Notes: generated by a model from the letters alone, not told the origin. A DNA stretch of 35,278 bases from Chromatiales bacterium (GCA_022360595.1 JAKSCN010000672.1:1-35278), one strand, 5' to 3'; positions 16,204-24,862 are shown, counted from the first letter of the stretch. Numbers and translations: made by a program.

Positions 16204-17643
16204 TTAGAACAGTGCGCTGTTGAGCTGCAGGTGTAATTCGACGGCTGCAATGTAACCGAGCAGGAGAAACGGTAGCCATTTTAGATGGCTAAAGAAGGTG
16301 TAAGCACCTTTCGCCTGGCTCATGAAAGCGATACCGGCGGCCGAACCGATCGAGAGCAGGTTGCCGCTGATGCCGACGCTGAGGGTGACCAACAGCCACT
16401 GGCCGACGGACATGCTGGGCGCCATATTGAGTACGACGGACATGGCCGGGATGTTCTCAACAATGGCGGAGAAGAGGCCCGCGCTTACGTTGGCTGAGGT
16501 GGTTCCCAGGTTGGTGTAGAGAAACTCAGAAGCAAGAGTCATATAGCCGAGATACCCTAAACCACCGGCAGCCATCAGTGAACCGTAGAGAAACAGCAGG
16601 GTATCCCACTCGGCGCGAGCGACGCCAAGGAAAATATCAAAGGGCTGTTTGCCATCAACAGGGACGGGAAGTCCCAGTTGCTCCTCACCGTTGTTATATG
16701 CTTCGGGATTGCGGTAGGTACGCTTCAGGTAGAACCCGTAGATCTGCAAGTAGGAGAGTCCGGTCATCATACCGATGACTCCCGGCAGACCAAGCAGATT
16801 CTGAAATGTCACAGCGGTGAATAGGGTGGCGATGAACAGCAGGAAAATGTGCAGGGCGCCGCGACGCATAAAGACATATTTGTGCGGCACCTGAATCTTC
16901 TTGTCCGGCAGGGCAAAACTCATGGCGGTTGCCGGAATCAGGTAACCAACTAGTGCCGAAGGGAGCAGGTGAAAAAATGACCAAAAGTCGACGGGGCCGT
17001 TGGTTGCTTCAATTTGCTGCTGCCATACCATCAGGGTGCTGATATCCCCAAAAGGGCTGAAAACACCACCGGCATTGCTGGCGATCAGCACGTTCAGACA
17101 GCCAAGGCCAACAAACTGGTGGTTCTTTCCACCAATAGCGATGATCATGGCGCCAAACAGTAGCGCAGTGGAGAGATTGTCGAGCAGAGGTGATAGTACA
17201 AAACTGGCTGCGCCGGTGAGCCAGAAGACCCGGCGTACCGTATAGCCCCGGGTGCTGAGCCAGTTCTGGATGGATTGGAAAACCTTGCGCTCGTCCAGGG
17301 CGTTGATATAGGTCATTACCACCAGCATGATCAACAGCAGTTCGGCGTACTGGACTAGGTTGCGCCGTACTGTCATCTCGGCTTCCTGGCTGAGTCCCAT
17401 CTGTCCGGCGGCCCAGGCGATGATGCCCCAGATCAATCCTGCGGCCAGCAGCATTGGTTTGGATTTGCGTAGCTGAGTGAACTCTTCGCTTATAGCAAGC
17501 ACTAGTGCAATAAAGAAGATGGCGATGCAGAGATCAACAACCCAGTGCTGATAGTGAATGATCGGCGGCTTTTCTAAGGGGCCGGCAATGCTGAGTAGTG
17601 GCAGGGCGAATAACAGAATTGCTGCTAAAACTCTCTTTTCCAT
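16204..17643 (-). CDS. nhaD: NhaD-type Na+/H+ antiporter, paralogue 1
   Basis: This 479-residue inner-membrane protein of the NhaD (ArsB/CitT-type ion transporter) family exchanges Na+ (or Li+) for H+ and helps salt and pH balance. It starts with a signal-like hydrophobic segment (MEKRVLAAILLFALPLLSIAG) and then about a dozen transmembrane segments. Family motifs are EEFTQLRKSKPMLLAAGLIWG, LSPLLDNLSTALLFGAM, and NAGGVFSPFGDISTLMVWQ, with acidic and polar residues likely to bind the ion. It is preceded by the terminator of the second NhaD gene, so it is probably a separate transcript. The ribosome site is weak. Confidence 0.92.
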   Translation of the reverse strand: MEKRVLAAILLFALPLLSIAGPLEKPPIIHYQHWVVDLCIAIFFIALVLAISEEFTQLRKSKPMLLAAGLIWGIIAWAAGQMGLSQEAEMTVRRNLVQYAELLLIMLVVMTYINALDERKVFQSIQNWLSTRGYTVRRVFWLTGAASFVLSPLLDNLSTALLFGAMIIAIGGKNHQFVGLGCLNVLIASNAGGVFSPFGDISTLMVWQQQIEATNGPVDFWSFFHLLPSALVGYLIPATAMSFALPDKKIQVPHKYVFMRRGALHIFLLFIATLFTAVTFQNLLGLPGVIGMMTGLSYLQIYGFYLKRTYRNPEAYNNGEEQLGLPVPVDGKQPFDIFLGVARAEWDTLLFLYGSLMAAGGLGYLGYMTLASEFLYTNLGTTSANVSAGLFSAIVENIPAMSVVLNMAPSMSVGQWLLVTLSVGISGNLLSIGSAAGIAFMSQAKGAYTFFSHLKWLPFLLLGYIAAVELHLQLNSALF

Positions 17644-17702
17644 CTTCGTTGTATTTTTTTAGTTTAAAGTGGATGCCAAACCATGGTGGCAAGATTTAAA
17701 CA

Positions 17703-17728
17703 AAACACCCCCAATAAAGGGGGTGTTT
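17703..17728 (-). terminator. Terminator after NhaD paralogue 2
   Basis: A perfect 10-bp stem, AAACACCCCC (17703-17712) with GGGGGTGTTT (17719-17728), and a 6-base loop. On the minus strand it is followed by TGTTTAAA after a TTT-ended arm, fitting an intrinsic terminator 25 bases past the stop. Confidence 0.8.
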
Positions 17729-17752
17729 GATTTGCTACAAGTCGATACGCGA

Positions 17753-19201
17753 TTAGAACGCTCCGGCATTGACCCACATGTGCACCAGAATACTGGCGCC
17801 GTAACCGAGGGCAATGACCGGTGTCCACTTCAGGTGCCCAAAAAAGGTGTATTTGCCGCGGGCCTGGCCCATCAATGCAACACCCGCCGCAGAGCCGACA
17901 GAGAGCATGGAGCCACCGACACCGGCGGTCAAGGTGACCAGCAGCCACTGGCCCATCGACATGTCGGGCATCATGGTGAGAACCGCAAACATCACGGGGA
18001 TGTTATCGACAATAGCCGAGAGTATACCCACCATTACGTTGGCATAGGTTGGACCCCAATCGATATACATGATCTGAGAGGTGACAGCCAGGTAGCCGAT
18101 GAAGCCGAGGCCGCCGACACAGAGAACAACGCCGTAGAAGAACAGCAGGGTATCCCACTCGGCGCGGGCCACTTTATTGAATACGTCGAAGGTGACCATG
18201 TCGCCCATTTGGCCGTCATGCTCCATCTCGGTCTCATCATCCTGCGTAGGCTGCGGATGGTCTTTGTAATAGGTCTTCTTCAGGTAGTAGCCGAAGAACT
18301 GCAGATAGGCCAAGCCCGTCAACATCCCGATAACCGGTGGCATATGCAGGAAGTTGTGGAAGCTTACCGCAGTCACAATAGTGAGCAGGAACAGCACGAT
18401 AATACGCTTTGCACCACGTTTCATCGTAACTGCTTCGCCGCCGCCAACGGGGTTTTCGTTGGGTACGGCAAAGATCATGATGGAAGCGGGAATCACCCAG
18501 TTCACCAGTGATGGCAGGAACAGTGCGAAGAAAGCCCAGAAGTCGACGGGGCCCTGGGCGGTAACGACATTTTTCTGCCAGACCATCAGAGTGGTGATGT
18601 CGCCAAATGGGCTGAAGGCGCCCCCCGCATTGGCGGCGACGACGATGTTGACACAGCCGAGCAGAACAAACTTTGTGTTGTCGCCGGCCACTGCCATCAC
18701 GACGGCACACATCAGTAGGGCGGTGGTCAGGTTGTCGGCGATCGGTGAGATGAAAAACGACAGTATGCCGGTAATCCAGAACAGTTGGCGAAAGCTAAAA
18801 CCCTTCTGTACCAGCCAGGAGCGGAGCGCTTCGAACACATTACGCTCATCCATGGCGTTAATATAGGTCATGGCTACCAGCAGGAATAGCATCAACTCTG
18901 CGTATTCGAGCAGGTTGTGGCGGACAGCCTGTTCCGCTTCAGTGGTAAAGCCGTGGCTATAGTAGACCCCGGCAATCATCGCCCAGATGATACCGGCGGC
19001 GAGCATGACCGGTTTCGATTTTCTTAAGTGTGTGAACTCTTCTGCCATGACTAGCAGATAGGCAACCGCAAACACCGCGATACTGGCGTAGCCGACCCAA
19101 TGATTGGTCAGGTCCATGGTTTCACCACCACCGCCCCCCGCGGCCAGTGCCAGCCCCGGTAGTAGCAGCATTATGAGTGCACTTAAAAAATTTCTAACCA
19201 C
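17753..19201 (-). CDS. nhaD: NhaD-type Na+/H+ antiporter, paralogue 2
   Basis: This 482-residue inner-membrane antiporter is homologous along its length to its downstream neighbour. It begins with a GTG at 19201, supported by GGAG seven bases upstream, and a signal-like segment (FLSALIMLLLPGLALAAGGGGG). Motifs are EEFTHLRKSKPVMLAAGIIWA, ISPIADNLTTALLMCA, and NAGGAFSPFGDITTLMVWQ. A hydrophilic acidic loop (DHPQPTQDDETEMEHDG, about 325-341) is longer than the matching loop of the other copy. Two different NhaD proteins in tandem suggest pumps tuned to different conditions or a role in coupling to a sodium motive force, which is inference. Confidence 0.93.
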   Translation of the reverse strand: MVRNFLSALIMLLLPGLALAAGGGGGETMDLTNHWVGYASIAVFAVAYLLVMAEEFTHLRKSKPVMLAAGIIWAMIAGVYYSHGFTTEAEQAVRHNLLEYAELMLFLLVAMTYINAMDERNVFEALRSWLVQKGFSFRQLFWITGILSFFISPIADNLTTALLMCAVVMAVAGDNTKFVLLGCVNIVVAANAGGAFSPFGDITTLMVWQKNVVTAQGPVDFWAFFALFLPSLVNWVIPASIMIFAVPNENPVGGGEAVTMKRGAKRIIVLFLLTIVTAVSFHNFLHMPPVIGMLTGLAYLQFFGYYLKKTYYKDHPQPTQDDETEMEHDGQMGDMVTFDVFNKVARAEWDTLLFFYGVVLCVGGLGFIGYLAVTSQIMYIDWGPTYANVMVGILSAIVDNIPVMFAVLTMMPDMSMGQWLLVTLTAGVGGSMLSVGSAAGVALMGQARGKYTFFGHLKWTPVIALGYGASILVHMWVNAGAF

Positions 19202-19539
19202 AGTTTTGCTCCATTTTTAGGAAAATTTATTGGTTACATCAATGTATCTGGTCAACTGGAGACGGTCTGTGTCGGATGAGCGACGCTCCCTGGCGGCTGT
19301 CATCAGTCGTTCAGATAGTGTTACGGCTGGCTTTTATATCACTTTAGAGATAAATACGGGAGGAGTTTAATTAGTATTGGGCCATTTGGGTATCGATTTT
19401 TTTAATCCAAGCCCATGATAACCCAATAGAAATTGCGAGAATGCCAAAATGGAGGGTATTTTGGGTTGTCCGCAGACAGCCTGATGACTGCCTGCGGAGC
19501 ACGTGAAACTGAATCTGATTATTCAGTGCAAGGGGGGAA
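19202..19539. other. 338-base gap upstream of NhaD paralogue 2
   Basis: The minus strand next to the NhaD gene gives a possible long leader with GC-rich self-complementary parts (GGAG near 19288 facing CTCC near 19257, and GAGCG/CGCTC around 19280-19290) downstream of a TATAAA-like box near 19338. Further from NhaD, a hairpin with arms CCGCAGACAG (19470-19479) and CTGCCTGCGG (19488-19497) may end the five-heme cytochrome transcript. A minus-strand open frame ending at 19371 encodes a short hydrophobic tail of doubtful meaning. Confidence 0.4.
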
Positions 19540-20880
19540 TTAAAGGCGCGCCTCACTCCAGGCAATGCGCTTGGGTGCTTTCAGCTCATCCGGTAGCGCT
19601 TTCATCTGTTTCACCAATCCTGGCCAGAGCAGGTTGTAGAATAGCTCGGCCCGTACCGAGTCCACTCGGCCTTTTACGGTGAAGTCGTAACTCAATACCC
19701 GCTCTTCAAACGGTTTGAGGCGCGTGTTTTTACCGACTTGAGTCGCTTGGGGCGGTGGAGCGGGCTGGCCGCTGTCGTCGGTCATGGTGTAGACGAAGAA
19801 CGCCTGTGGATCTTCCTTGGCTGGGTGTTTCTGGTAGTTCTGCCAGAGCACATTGCCTTTGGCATCCAATGCAGTCACTTTGAGCACCATATTGCGGAAA
19901 GGGGCCCCAGTTGGAACATTGTGAGGCTGGAGGTTCTTGATGGTGACCTTAGCACTGGCGTTGTCGCCACTGGCGTTGGCTTCCAGAGTCATTTTCACCG
20001 AGCGTTTCAGCATGCCCAGGTCATGCCCGCCTCCCATGGCGTGGCTGGTGACACCGTTGACCACCGGCATGTGGCAGGATTGGCAGGTCTCCTGGCTGCC
20101 CCCTTCGGCAATTTCATCGCCGGTCTGGCACAGCGGAGTGTTTTTGGGGTTATGGCGCTTGTCGTGGCAGCCCAGGCAGGCATCTGAGCTCTGCAGTGTG
20201 GCGTTTTGCTGCATCGGCAGATTCAGATCAGCGGCCTCCTCGGCGGTGATGTAGGGTTGTTTGCTGTTGTCGAGTCCCAGGTGTGGGTTCAGCTCACCTT
20301 CATCTTCGATCGCCGCGCGCAGTTTATCGGCGGCTGCTCCTTGTTCGTGCAGAAAACCGTTGGGCCCCTGGAGCTGATCTGAGAATTCGTAGGCGGCAAC
20401 GCCCAGTTGGAATTTGCCTTTCTTACCGTGAATGCCTTTGTATTTGGCCATGCTGTGGCATGAGACGCAGTTGATCCCTTCAGAGTAGGCCGGTAGTGCA
20501 TCCAGTTTGGTCTTTTTATCCAGTGCCGCGTTTGGTGCGTGGCACTGCAGACAGACGGGGTACATCCCGTTTTTGCTGGTTACCCCCTCTTTGGTCGGGT
20601 CGCCTACCAATTTCTTGTAAAAGGCGCCGTGGATGGGATCTTTCAGTGCGGTGCTCTGGGCGTGCATCGAACCTTTCCACTGTTTGTAGATCGCCTTATG
20701 GCAGTCTTTACAGGCTTCGGCGCTGACGTGATGCAGTGGCACCTCTTCACCATCCACAGTGGCTGCTTGCAGTGGGGCCTGGAGGGTCAGGCCAAAGGTG
20801 AGGGCTAGAGTGGCTTGAAGTAGCCGGGTGGATATTTGCCTTTTACGGCTCAGGGCGTGCAGCCTCCGTCTCATTGTCAT
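19540..20880 (-). CDS. Exported five-heme cytochrome c (c554-like N-terminal domain)
   Basis: This 446-residue protein has a Sec signal peptide (about 13-40, ending LQAPLQA) and five CxxCH haem sites: Cys57-His61, Cys110-His114, Cys138-His142, Cys235-His239 and Cys266-His270. The first part resembles the cytochrome c554 / multihaem family. The last 150 residues contain no haem and look like a beta-sandwich domain (LQPHNVPTGAPFRNMVLKV). It should move electrons in the periplasm; the partner reductase or oxidase is unknown. The ATG follows GGAG by six bases. The gene stands between the DUF3047 gene and the NhaD pair, with no obvious redox enzyme beside it. Confidence 0.88.
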   Translation of the reverse strand: MTMRRRLHALSRKRQISTRLLQATLALTFGLTLQAPLQAATVDGEEVPLHHVSAEACKDCHKAIYKQWKGSMHAQSTALKDPIHGAFYKKLVGDPTKEGVTSKNGMYPVCLQCHAPNAALDKKTKLDALPAYSEGINCVSCHSMAKYKGIHGKKGKFQLGVAAYEFSDQLQGPNGFLHEQGAAADKLRAAIEDEGELNPHLGLDNSKQPYITAEEAADLNLPMQQNATLQSSDACLGCHDKRHNPKNTPLCQTGDEIAEGGSQETCQSCHMPVVNGVTSHAMGGGHDLGMLKRSVKMTLEANASGDNASAKVTIKNLQPHNVPTGAPFRNMVLKVTALDAKGNVLWQNYQKHPAKEDPQAFFVYTMTDDSGQPAPPPQATQVGKNTRLKPFEERVLSYDFTVKGRVDSVRAELFYNLLWPGLVKQMKALPDELKAPKRIAWSEARL

Positions 20881-20957
20881 TATAAGCTCCTATATGAGGT
20901 GGTGGTTCTGTTGTAGTTGTGGTCGGGGTGTACCCGGAGGATAAGATACTCAGTTGC

Positions 20958-20998
20958 AAAGAGGGGCGAATTAACAATTGTCATTGACTCCCCTCTTT
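20958..20998. promoter_or_regulatory. Inverted repeat in the leader of the five-heme cytochrome
   Basis: AAAGAGGGG (20958-20966) pairs with CCCCTCTTT (20990-20998) around 23 bases of AT-rich sequence, about 80-120 bases upstream of the start. It could be an operator or leader structure. Nothing else of note was seen in the 260-base gap. Confidence 0.35.
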
Positions 20999-21127
20999 CA
21001 AATGATGCTGACAGTGTGATTTTACGTTGGCACTCGAATCAATTGGCGATCGTGAGATTTGCCGTTAATGTCTTCTAAAACGCGGCAAAACCCACAGTTG
21101 GGAAGTCTGCAGGTGGGGTGTTATAGG

Positions 21128-21150
21128 AAAAAATGCCGATTTAATCGGCA
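21128..21150 (-). terminator. Terminator overlapping the stop of the DUF3047 gene
   Basis: On the minus strand TGCCGAT-TAA-ATCGGCA is followed by TTTTTT. The loop is the stop codon of the DUF3047 gene itself, so terminator and coding end coincide. Confidence 0.85.
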
Positions 21151-21800
21151 GAGAAATAGATGTCGCCGTAATAGGCGGTGGCTTGTTGCCCGGAGTTGTC
21201 GGTGTCTGTCATCAGGGCAACGGTGGTGATTTTATCAAACTCATCGCCAAACAGTGCCTTGAAATCCTCTTTGACATTACGCTTTTCGGTGATCCATTGG
21301 CCGCTTTGCCGGTCGCCTGATTGCAATGCGATCATTCTGGCGTTGCCGGTATAGACGTTGTGCCAACGGGTACCGGTCGGCTGATTGCTCGACCAGACGT
21401 AGTTGACCGCTTTGGTGCTCCAGGGGAAGAACCCCTCTTTCACCACATAGATACGGGCGGGGTAGTCGTCTCCCTCTTTGCTCTGCTCGTCCACGCCATT
21501 GAGGACTTTATCGACCCGCCAGCGCCAGTTCAGGTAGGGAGTGCGATTGAGATCAACGGTAATCGATTTAAACAGACCGGAAGCGGCGTTGCTGCTTTGG
21601 GCTTTGATGATCTGCTGTCCATCCGACTGCTGGAGCTGGTACTGGGTGCGGTTTTTGAACTCGTGCTCCTCCCACCCGTCGAGGCCGGTGCTGGAGAAGC
21701 TTCCAATGTGGAGTGATTCAGCCCAGGAGCTGGTCATTATCATCAGTGAACCGACAGCGGCACTCGCACACATAAGTGTTAGGCGTGCTCCATAAGTCAT
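21141..21800 (-). CDS. DUF3047 family exported protein
   Basis: This 219-residue protein has a Sec signal peptide (about 1-27, ending SSWA) and a single domain that matches DUF3047 by its motifs YLNWRWRVDK, DDYPARIYVV, and the C-terminal ALMTDTDNSGQQATAYYGDIYF. The fold is likely a carbohydrate-binding-like beta-sandwich; its function is not known. The start follows a purine-rich ribosome site (GGGGAGGGGAAGAG). It lies 63 bases downstream of the GlcD-type gene in the same direction and has its own terminator. Confidence 0.85.
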   Translation of the reverse strand: MTYGARLTLMCASAAVGSLMIMTSSWAESLHIGSFSSTGLDGWEEHEFKNRTQYQLQQSDGQQIIKAQSSNAASGLFKSITVDLNRTPYLNWRWRVDKVLNGVDEQSKEGDDYPARIYVVKEGFFPWSTKAVNYVWSSNQPTGTRWHNVYTGNARMIALQSGDRQSGQWITEKRNVKEDFKALFGDEFDKITTVALMTDTDNSGQQATAYYGDIYFSAD

Positions 21801-21863
21801 GCTCTTCCCCTCCCCGTAGGTCTGTTCATTAACCGACTTTGGCGGGCTGGGAAAGTTCCTCGA

Positions 21864-23276
21864 TCAGGGCGTTGGTGGGAGTGCCTTGCCGGGGTTGAGT
21901 ATACCGTTGGGGTCGAACTGTTTACGGATGTCGTTCATCAATCGCAGTGTAACCGGGTCGATTTCGCGTCCGACAAAATCGCGCTTTTCCAGCCCCACCC
22001 CGTGCTCTCCCGAGATAGTGCCACCCAGCTCCAGGACGCTGTTGAACATGCTGTCCAACGCCTGATGGGCACGTGCCATCTCCTCCGCATCATCAGGATT
22101 GGCAAGCAGATTGACATGGATGTTTCCGTTGCCGGCATGGCCAAAATTGACAATGGTAATTCCGGTCTGTTGGGAGAGTATCTCCAGTCGCTCGATCAGA
22201 TCGGGAATACGTGAAACCGGCACCACCACATCTTCGTTGATTTTTTTGGGTGCGACATTGCGCAAAGCGGGGGAGAGCGCTTTGCGGGTTTTCCAGAGCT
22301 TGGCGACCTCGGCATCGGTACGGGCAACGGTCAGCTCCAGCAGGCCATCTACTTGTGCTGCGTCGCTGACTGCCTGCACGGCGTGATCCAGATAGTGGCT
22401 GGGGCCATCCACCTCGATCATCAGCATAGCACCGACTTCCGGGGCCAACTGCAGGTCGGAGTAGCTGCGCACCATCTCTATGGCGCGTCCGTCCATGAAC
22501 TCCAGGGCACAGGGGGTAACGGGTTGCGCCATGATTGCCGAAACGGCTCGGGCAGCGGCATTCACATCGCGATAGCTCACCTGCATGGTGCGCTTTGCTT
22601 CTGCGATTGGGGTCAGCTTGAGTACCGCTTCGGTAATGACTGCCAGGGTTCCTTCCGAGCCGATCAGGAGACGGGTCAGATCGTAGCCGACCACTCCTTT
22701 GGTGGTGATGACTCCGGTCTTGATCTCTTCCCCCAGGCCGGTGACGGCGCGCAAACCAAGGGTATTCTCTCTTGGAGTGCCGTATTTGACAGCCCTGGGG
22801 CCGGCTGTGTTGTAGGCGAGATTACCCCCGATGGTGCAGACCGCTGCACTGGTTGGATCGGGTGGCCAGAAGAAGCCGTGTTCTGCCGCTTGCTGTTGCA
22901 GGGTCTGATTGGTGACGCCCGGTTGCACCCGGGCAATGCGATTGGCCGGATCAATCTCCAGAATCTTATCCATTCGCTCCAGCGATAGAACAACACCGCC
23001 ATGATCCGGCACCGTGGCGCCGGTAGTGCCGGTACCTTTGCCACGGGCGATCAGCGGCAGTTTTTCACGGTTGCAGAGGCGGACAATATCGCGTACCTGT
23101 TCGTGCTCGTAGGCAAAGACAACGGCTTGCGGTAGGGCGTGGCGGCGGCTGTTGTCGTAGCCGTAGGCCCAGCAGTCGGCCGGCGCGGTGAGTACCGACT
23201 CTGCGCCGACTATCTGCTTTAGTTCATCAATCACTTCTTGATCAATCTTTGGCTGTTCCCGTTCAGATGTACTCAA
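21864..23276 (-). CDS. GlcD-type FAD-linked 2-hydroxyacid oxidase (glycolate or D-lactate)
   Basis: This 470-residue flavoprotein belongs to the glycolate oxidase subunit D / D-lactate dehydrogenase family. The FAD_binding_4 domain (about 38-215) shows ARGKGTGTTGATVP, PPDPTSAAVCTIGGNLAYNT and YDLTRLLIGSEGTLAVITE. The C-terminal FAD-oxidase domain has NFGHAGNGNIHVNLL (about 376-390) and GTISGEHGVG. It begins at a TTG, overlapping the dolP-like stop by 14 bases, with GGTGGTGAAAG upstream, so it is translationally linked to that gene. GlcE and GlcF are not adjacent. Glycolate from RuBisCO oxygenation is a plausible substrate in an autotroph, but D-lactate is equally possible. Confidence 0.88.
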   Translation of the reverse strand: MSTSEREQPKIDQEVIDELKQIVGAESVLTAPADCWAYGYDNSRRHALPQAVVFAYEHEQVRDIVRLCNREKLPLIARGKGTGTTGATVPDHGGVVLSLERMDKILEIDPANRIARVQPGVTNQTLQQQAAEHGFFWPPDPTSAAVCTIGGNLAYNTAGPRAVKYGTPRENTLGLRAVTGLGEEIKTGVITTKGVVGYDLTRLLIGSEGTLAVITEAVLKLTPIAEAKRTMQVSYRDVNAAARAVSAIMAQPVTPCALEFMDGRAIEMVRSYSDLQLAPEVGAMLMIEVDGPSHYLDHAVQAVSDAAQVDGLLELTVARTDAEVAKLWKTRKALSPALRNVAPKKINEDVVVPVSRIPDLIERLEILSQQTGITIVNFGHAGNGNIHVNLLANPDDAEEMARAHQALDSMFNSVLELGGTISGEHGVGLEKRDFVGREIDPVTLRLMNDIRKQFDPNGILNPGKALPPTP

Positions 23277-23841
23277 AAACTTTCACCACCTGTTTGACGC
23301 CACGCAGATAACGGATCTTCTCGACCGCGGCGTTGGCCTCCTCTGCGGTTACGAGACCAAGCAGATAGACCACACCGTTTTCGGTGACCACTTTGATTCG
23401 AGTCGGATCAAAGCCGGGGAGTTCAATCTTGGCAAGTGCAACCTTGGCCTTGCTGGTGGTATAGGTGTCGGTGGTGCGCTGGGTCAAACTGGTATTGGGG
23501 GCGACCTGGATCTCGTTCACCACTTTTTTGACGCCGGGTATCTTGCTGGTCAGTTGCTGATAACGGCTGCGGTACTGTTCATTTTCTGCCTGGCCGGTTA
23601 GCAACAGGACATAGTTGTAACTCGTGGCGTTGACGTGGCCGTGTTTTCCCAAGTCGCCATCTTCTGAGATCAGGGTAGCCATCTTCAGCTCGATGCCTTG
23701 GTCGTCGATCACGGTGCCGGCGCTGCGCCGGTCATGTATCACTGCAACGCCGGTTGCCGCACCGCCCACGACGATCGCCGCGCAGCCTTGCAACAGAGTT
23801 ACTGCGGTCAGCACAATCAACGCAATAGAAAGCCGTTTCAT
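23263..23841 (-). CDS. dolP: BON-domain outer-membrane lipoprotein (DolP/YraP-like)
   Basis: This 192-residue lipoprotein has a signal peptide with lipobox LLQGC (Cys20) and two BON domains (about 45-110 and 120-190). DolP binds anionic phospholipids and supports outer-membrane integrity and BamA function. Gene order lpoA-yraN-diaA-dolP is the same as in E. coli, which supports the assignment. Its 3' end overlaps the GlcD-type gene. Confidence 0.88.
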   Translation of the reverse strand: MKRLSIALIVLTAVTLLQGCAAIVVGGAATGVAVIHDRRSAGTVIDDQGIELKMATLISEDGDLGKHGHVNATSYNYVLLLTGQAENEQYRSRYQQLTSKIPGVKKVVNEIQVAPNTSLTQRTTDTYTTSKAKVALAKIELPGFDPTRIKVVTENGVVYLLGLVTAEEANAAVEKIRYLRGVKQVVKVFEYI

Positions 23842-23863
23842 CTCTATGTATCCCCTTGTTGTT

Positions 23864-24451
23864 TTAACTGCCCAGCAGTTGTAAATCGATCAAGTCGCAA
23901 AGGCTGTTGAGCGCCACCACATGCACTTCTCGGGCGGTGGAGGCGTGTTCGGTCGGTACGCGAATCTCAACATCGTGCTCACGTAGGTGATCTGCCAGCC
24001 TGCCGGGTTGATTGGCGGTCAGCATCACCACAAACATCTCTCGCTCGTGGGCGGCCGCGACAGCCGCGCAGAGATTCTCCGCATCGTCGTGGCTACTGAT
24101 CACCAGCAGCAGATCGCCAGGGTGGCCAATGGCGTGCAACTGCTTGGCAAACACTTCATCGTAATCGTAGTCACTGGCGATTGCGGTTAGGGTTGATGTG
24201 TCGGTGGTGAGGGCCAAAGCCGGTAATCCGGGACGCTCACGCTCAAACCGGTTGAGCATGTCCGACGAAAAACGTTGGGCGTCGGCAGCACCCGCGCCGT
24301 TGCCACAACAGAGTATTTTGCTCCCCTCGAGTAATCTCTGCACGATGAGACTGGCTGCACGGGCGATAGGTTCCGCCAGAAGGCTCTCCGCCTCCATCTG
24401 GGTTTTAATACTTTGGGCAAACTTCTGTTGTACGTGCTCGACGAGGTTCAT
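23864..24451 (-). CDS. diaA: SIS-domain protein DiaA (DnaA initiator-associating / GmhA-like)
   Basis: This 195-residue cytosolic protein consists of one SIS (sugar isomerase) domain, with CCGNGAGAADAQRFSSDML (about 47-65), ALTTDTSTLTAIASDY and LLVISSHDDAENLCAAV. E. coli DiaA (196 residues) binds DnaA and stimulates replication initiation. GmhA, a close relative, makes heptose phosphate for LPS. The position between yraN and dolP argues for DiaA. It starts with ATG, 27 bases after the yraN stop. Confidence 0.88.
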   Translation of the reverse strand: MNLVEHVQQKFAQSIKTQMEAESLLAEPIARAASLIVQRLLEGSKILCCGNGAGAADAQRFSSDMLNRFERERPGLPALALTTDTSTLTAIASDYDYDEVFAKQLHAIGHPGDLLLVISSHDDAENLCAAVAAAHEREMFVVMLTANQPGRLADHLREHDVEIRVPTEHASTAREVHVVALNSLCDLIDLQLLGS

Positions 24452-24481
24452 GGTCCATTTCCAGATTGACGTGTTGCTATT

Positions 24482-24856
24482 TTAACCTGCCGGTTGGAAG
24501 GCGTCTTTAATCCAGTCGATCTTTTCAGCGTTCTGTCCGCCGATGCTCACCACATCAAAGCGGCAGGCGGGTGGATTGTTGCCAAACCGCTTCTGTAGAA
24601 ACTGGTTGGCAGTGATAATGAGCCGCTGTTGTTTCCGCCGTGTGACGCTGTCCGCGCCTGTGCCGTAATCGCTGCGGCTACGTAACCGCACCTCAACAAA
24701 CACCAGGGTGTTTTGTTCACGCATGATCAGATCGATTTCACCCTGCCGGGTGGAAAAGTTCCGCTCTACAGTCACCAATCCCTGGTGCTCAAGATAGGTG
24801 CAGGCAAGTTGCTCCCCATCATTGCCGGCGACCCTGCCGGACTTTTTCCAGAACAT
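24482..24856 (-). CDS. yraN: YraN family (UPF0102) putative endonuclease
   Basis: This 124-residue protein matches UPF0102 in length and motifs: GEQLACTYLEHQGL (about 14-27), ERNFSTRQGEIDLIMRE (about 31-47) and LVFVEVRLRS. The E-D-ExR arrangement is that of a restriction-endonuclease-like fold, related to Holliday-junction resolvases. The biological role is not established. It starts six bases after lpoA and is part of the lpoA-yraN-diaA-dolP operon. Confidence 0.92.
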   Translation of the reverse strand: MFWKKSGRVAGNDGEQLACTYLEHQGLVTVERNFSTRQGEIDLIMREQNTLVFVEVRLRSRSDYGTGADSVTRRKQQRLIITANQFLQKRFGNNPPACRFDVVSIGGQNAEKIDWIKDAFQPAG

Positions 24857-24862
24857 ATTGTG

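Noticed and set aside
17669-18511. 280-codon plus-strand frame opposite NhaD paralogue 2
   Set aside because: Shadow frame, rich in His, Gln and Asp from antisense codons, without a ribosome site, while the NhaD frame is strongly supported.
22353-22988. 211-codon plus-strand frame
   Set aside because: Antisense to the GlcD-type gene, whose FAD motifs are unambiguous; no start signal or family features.
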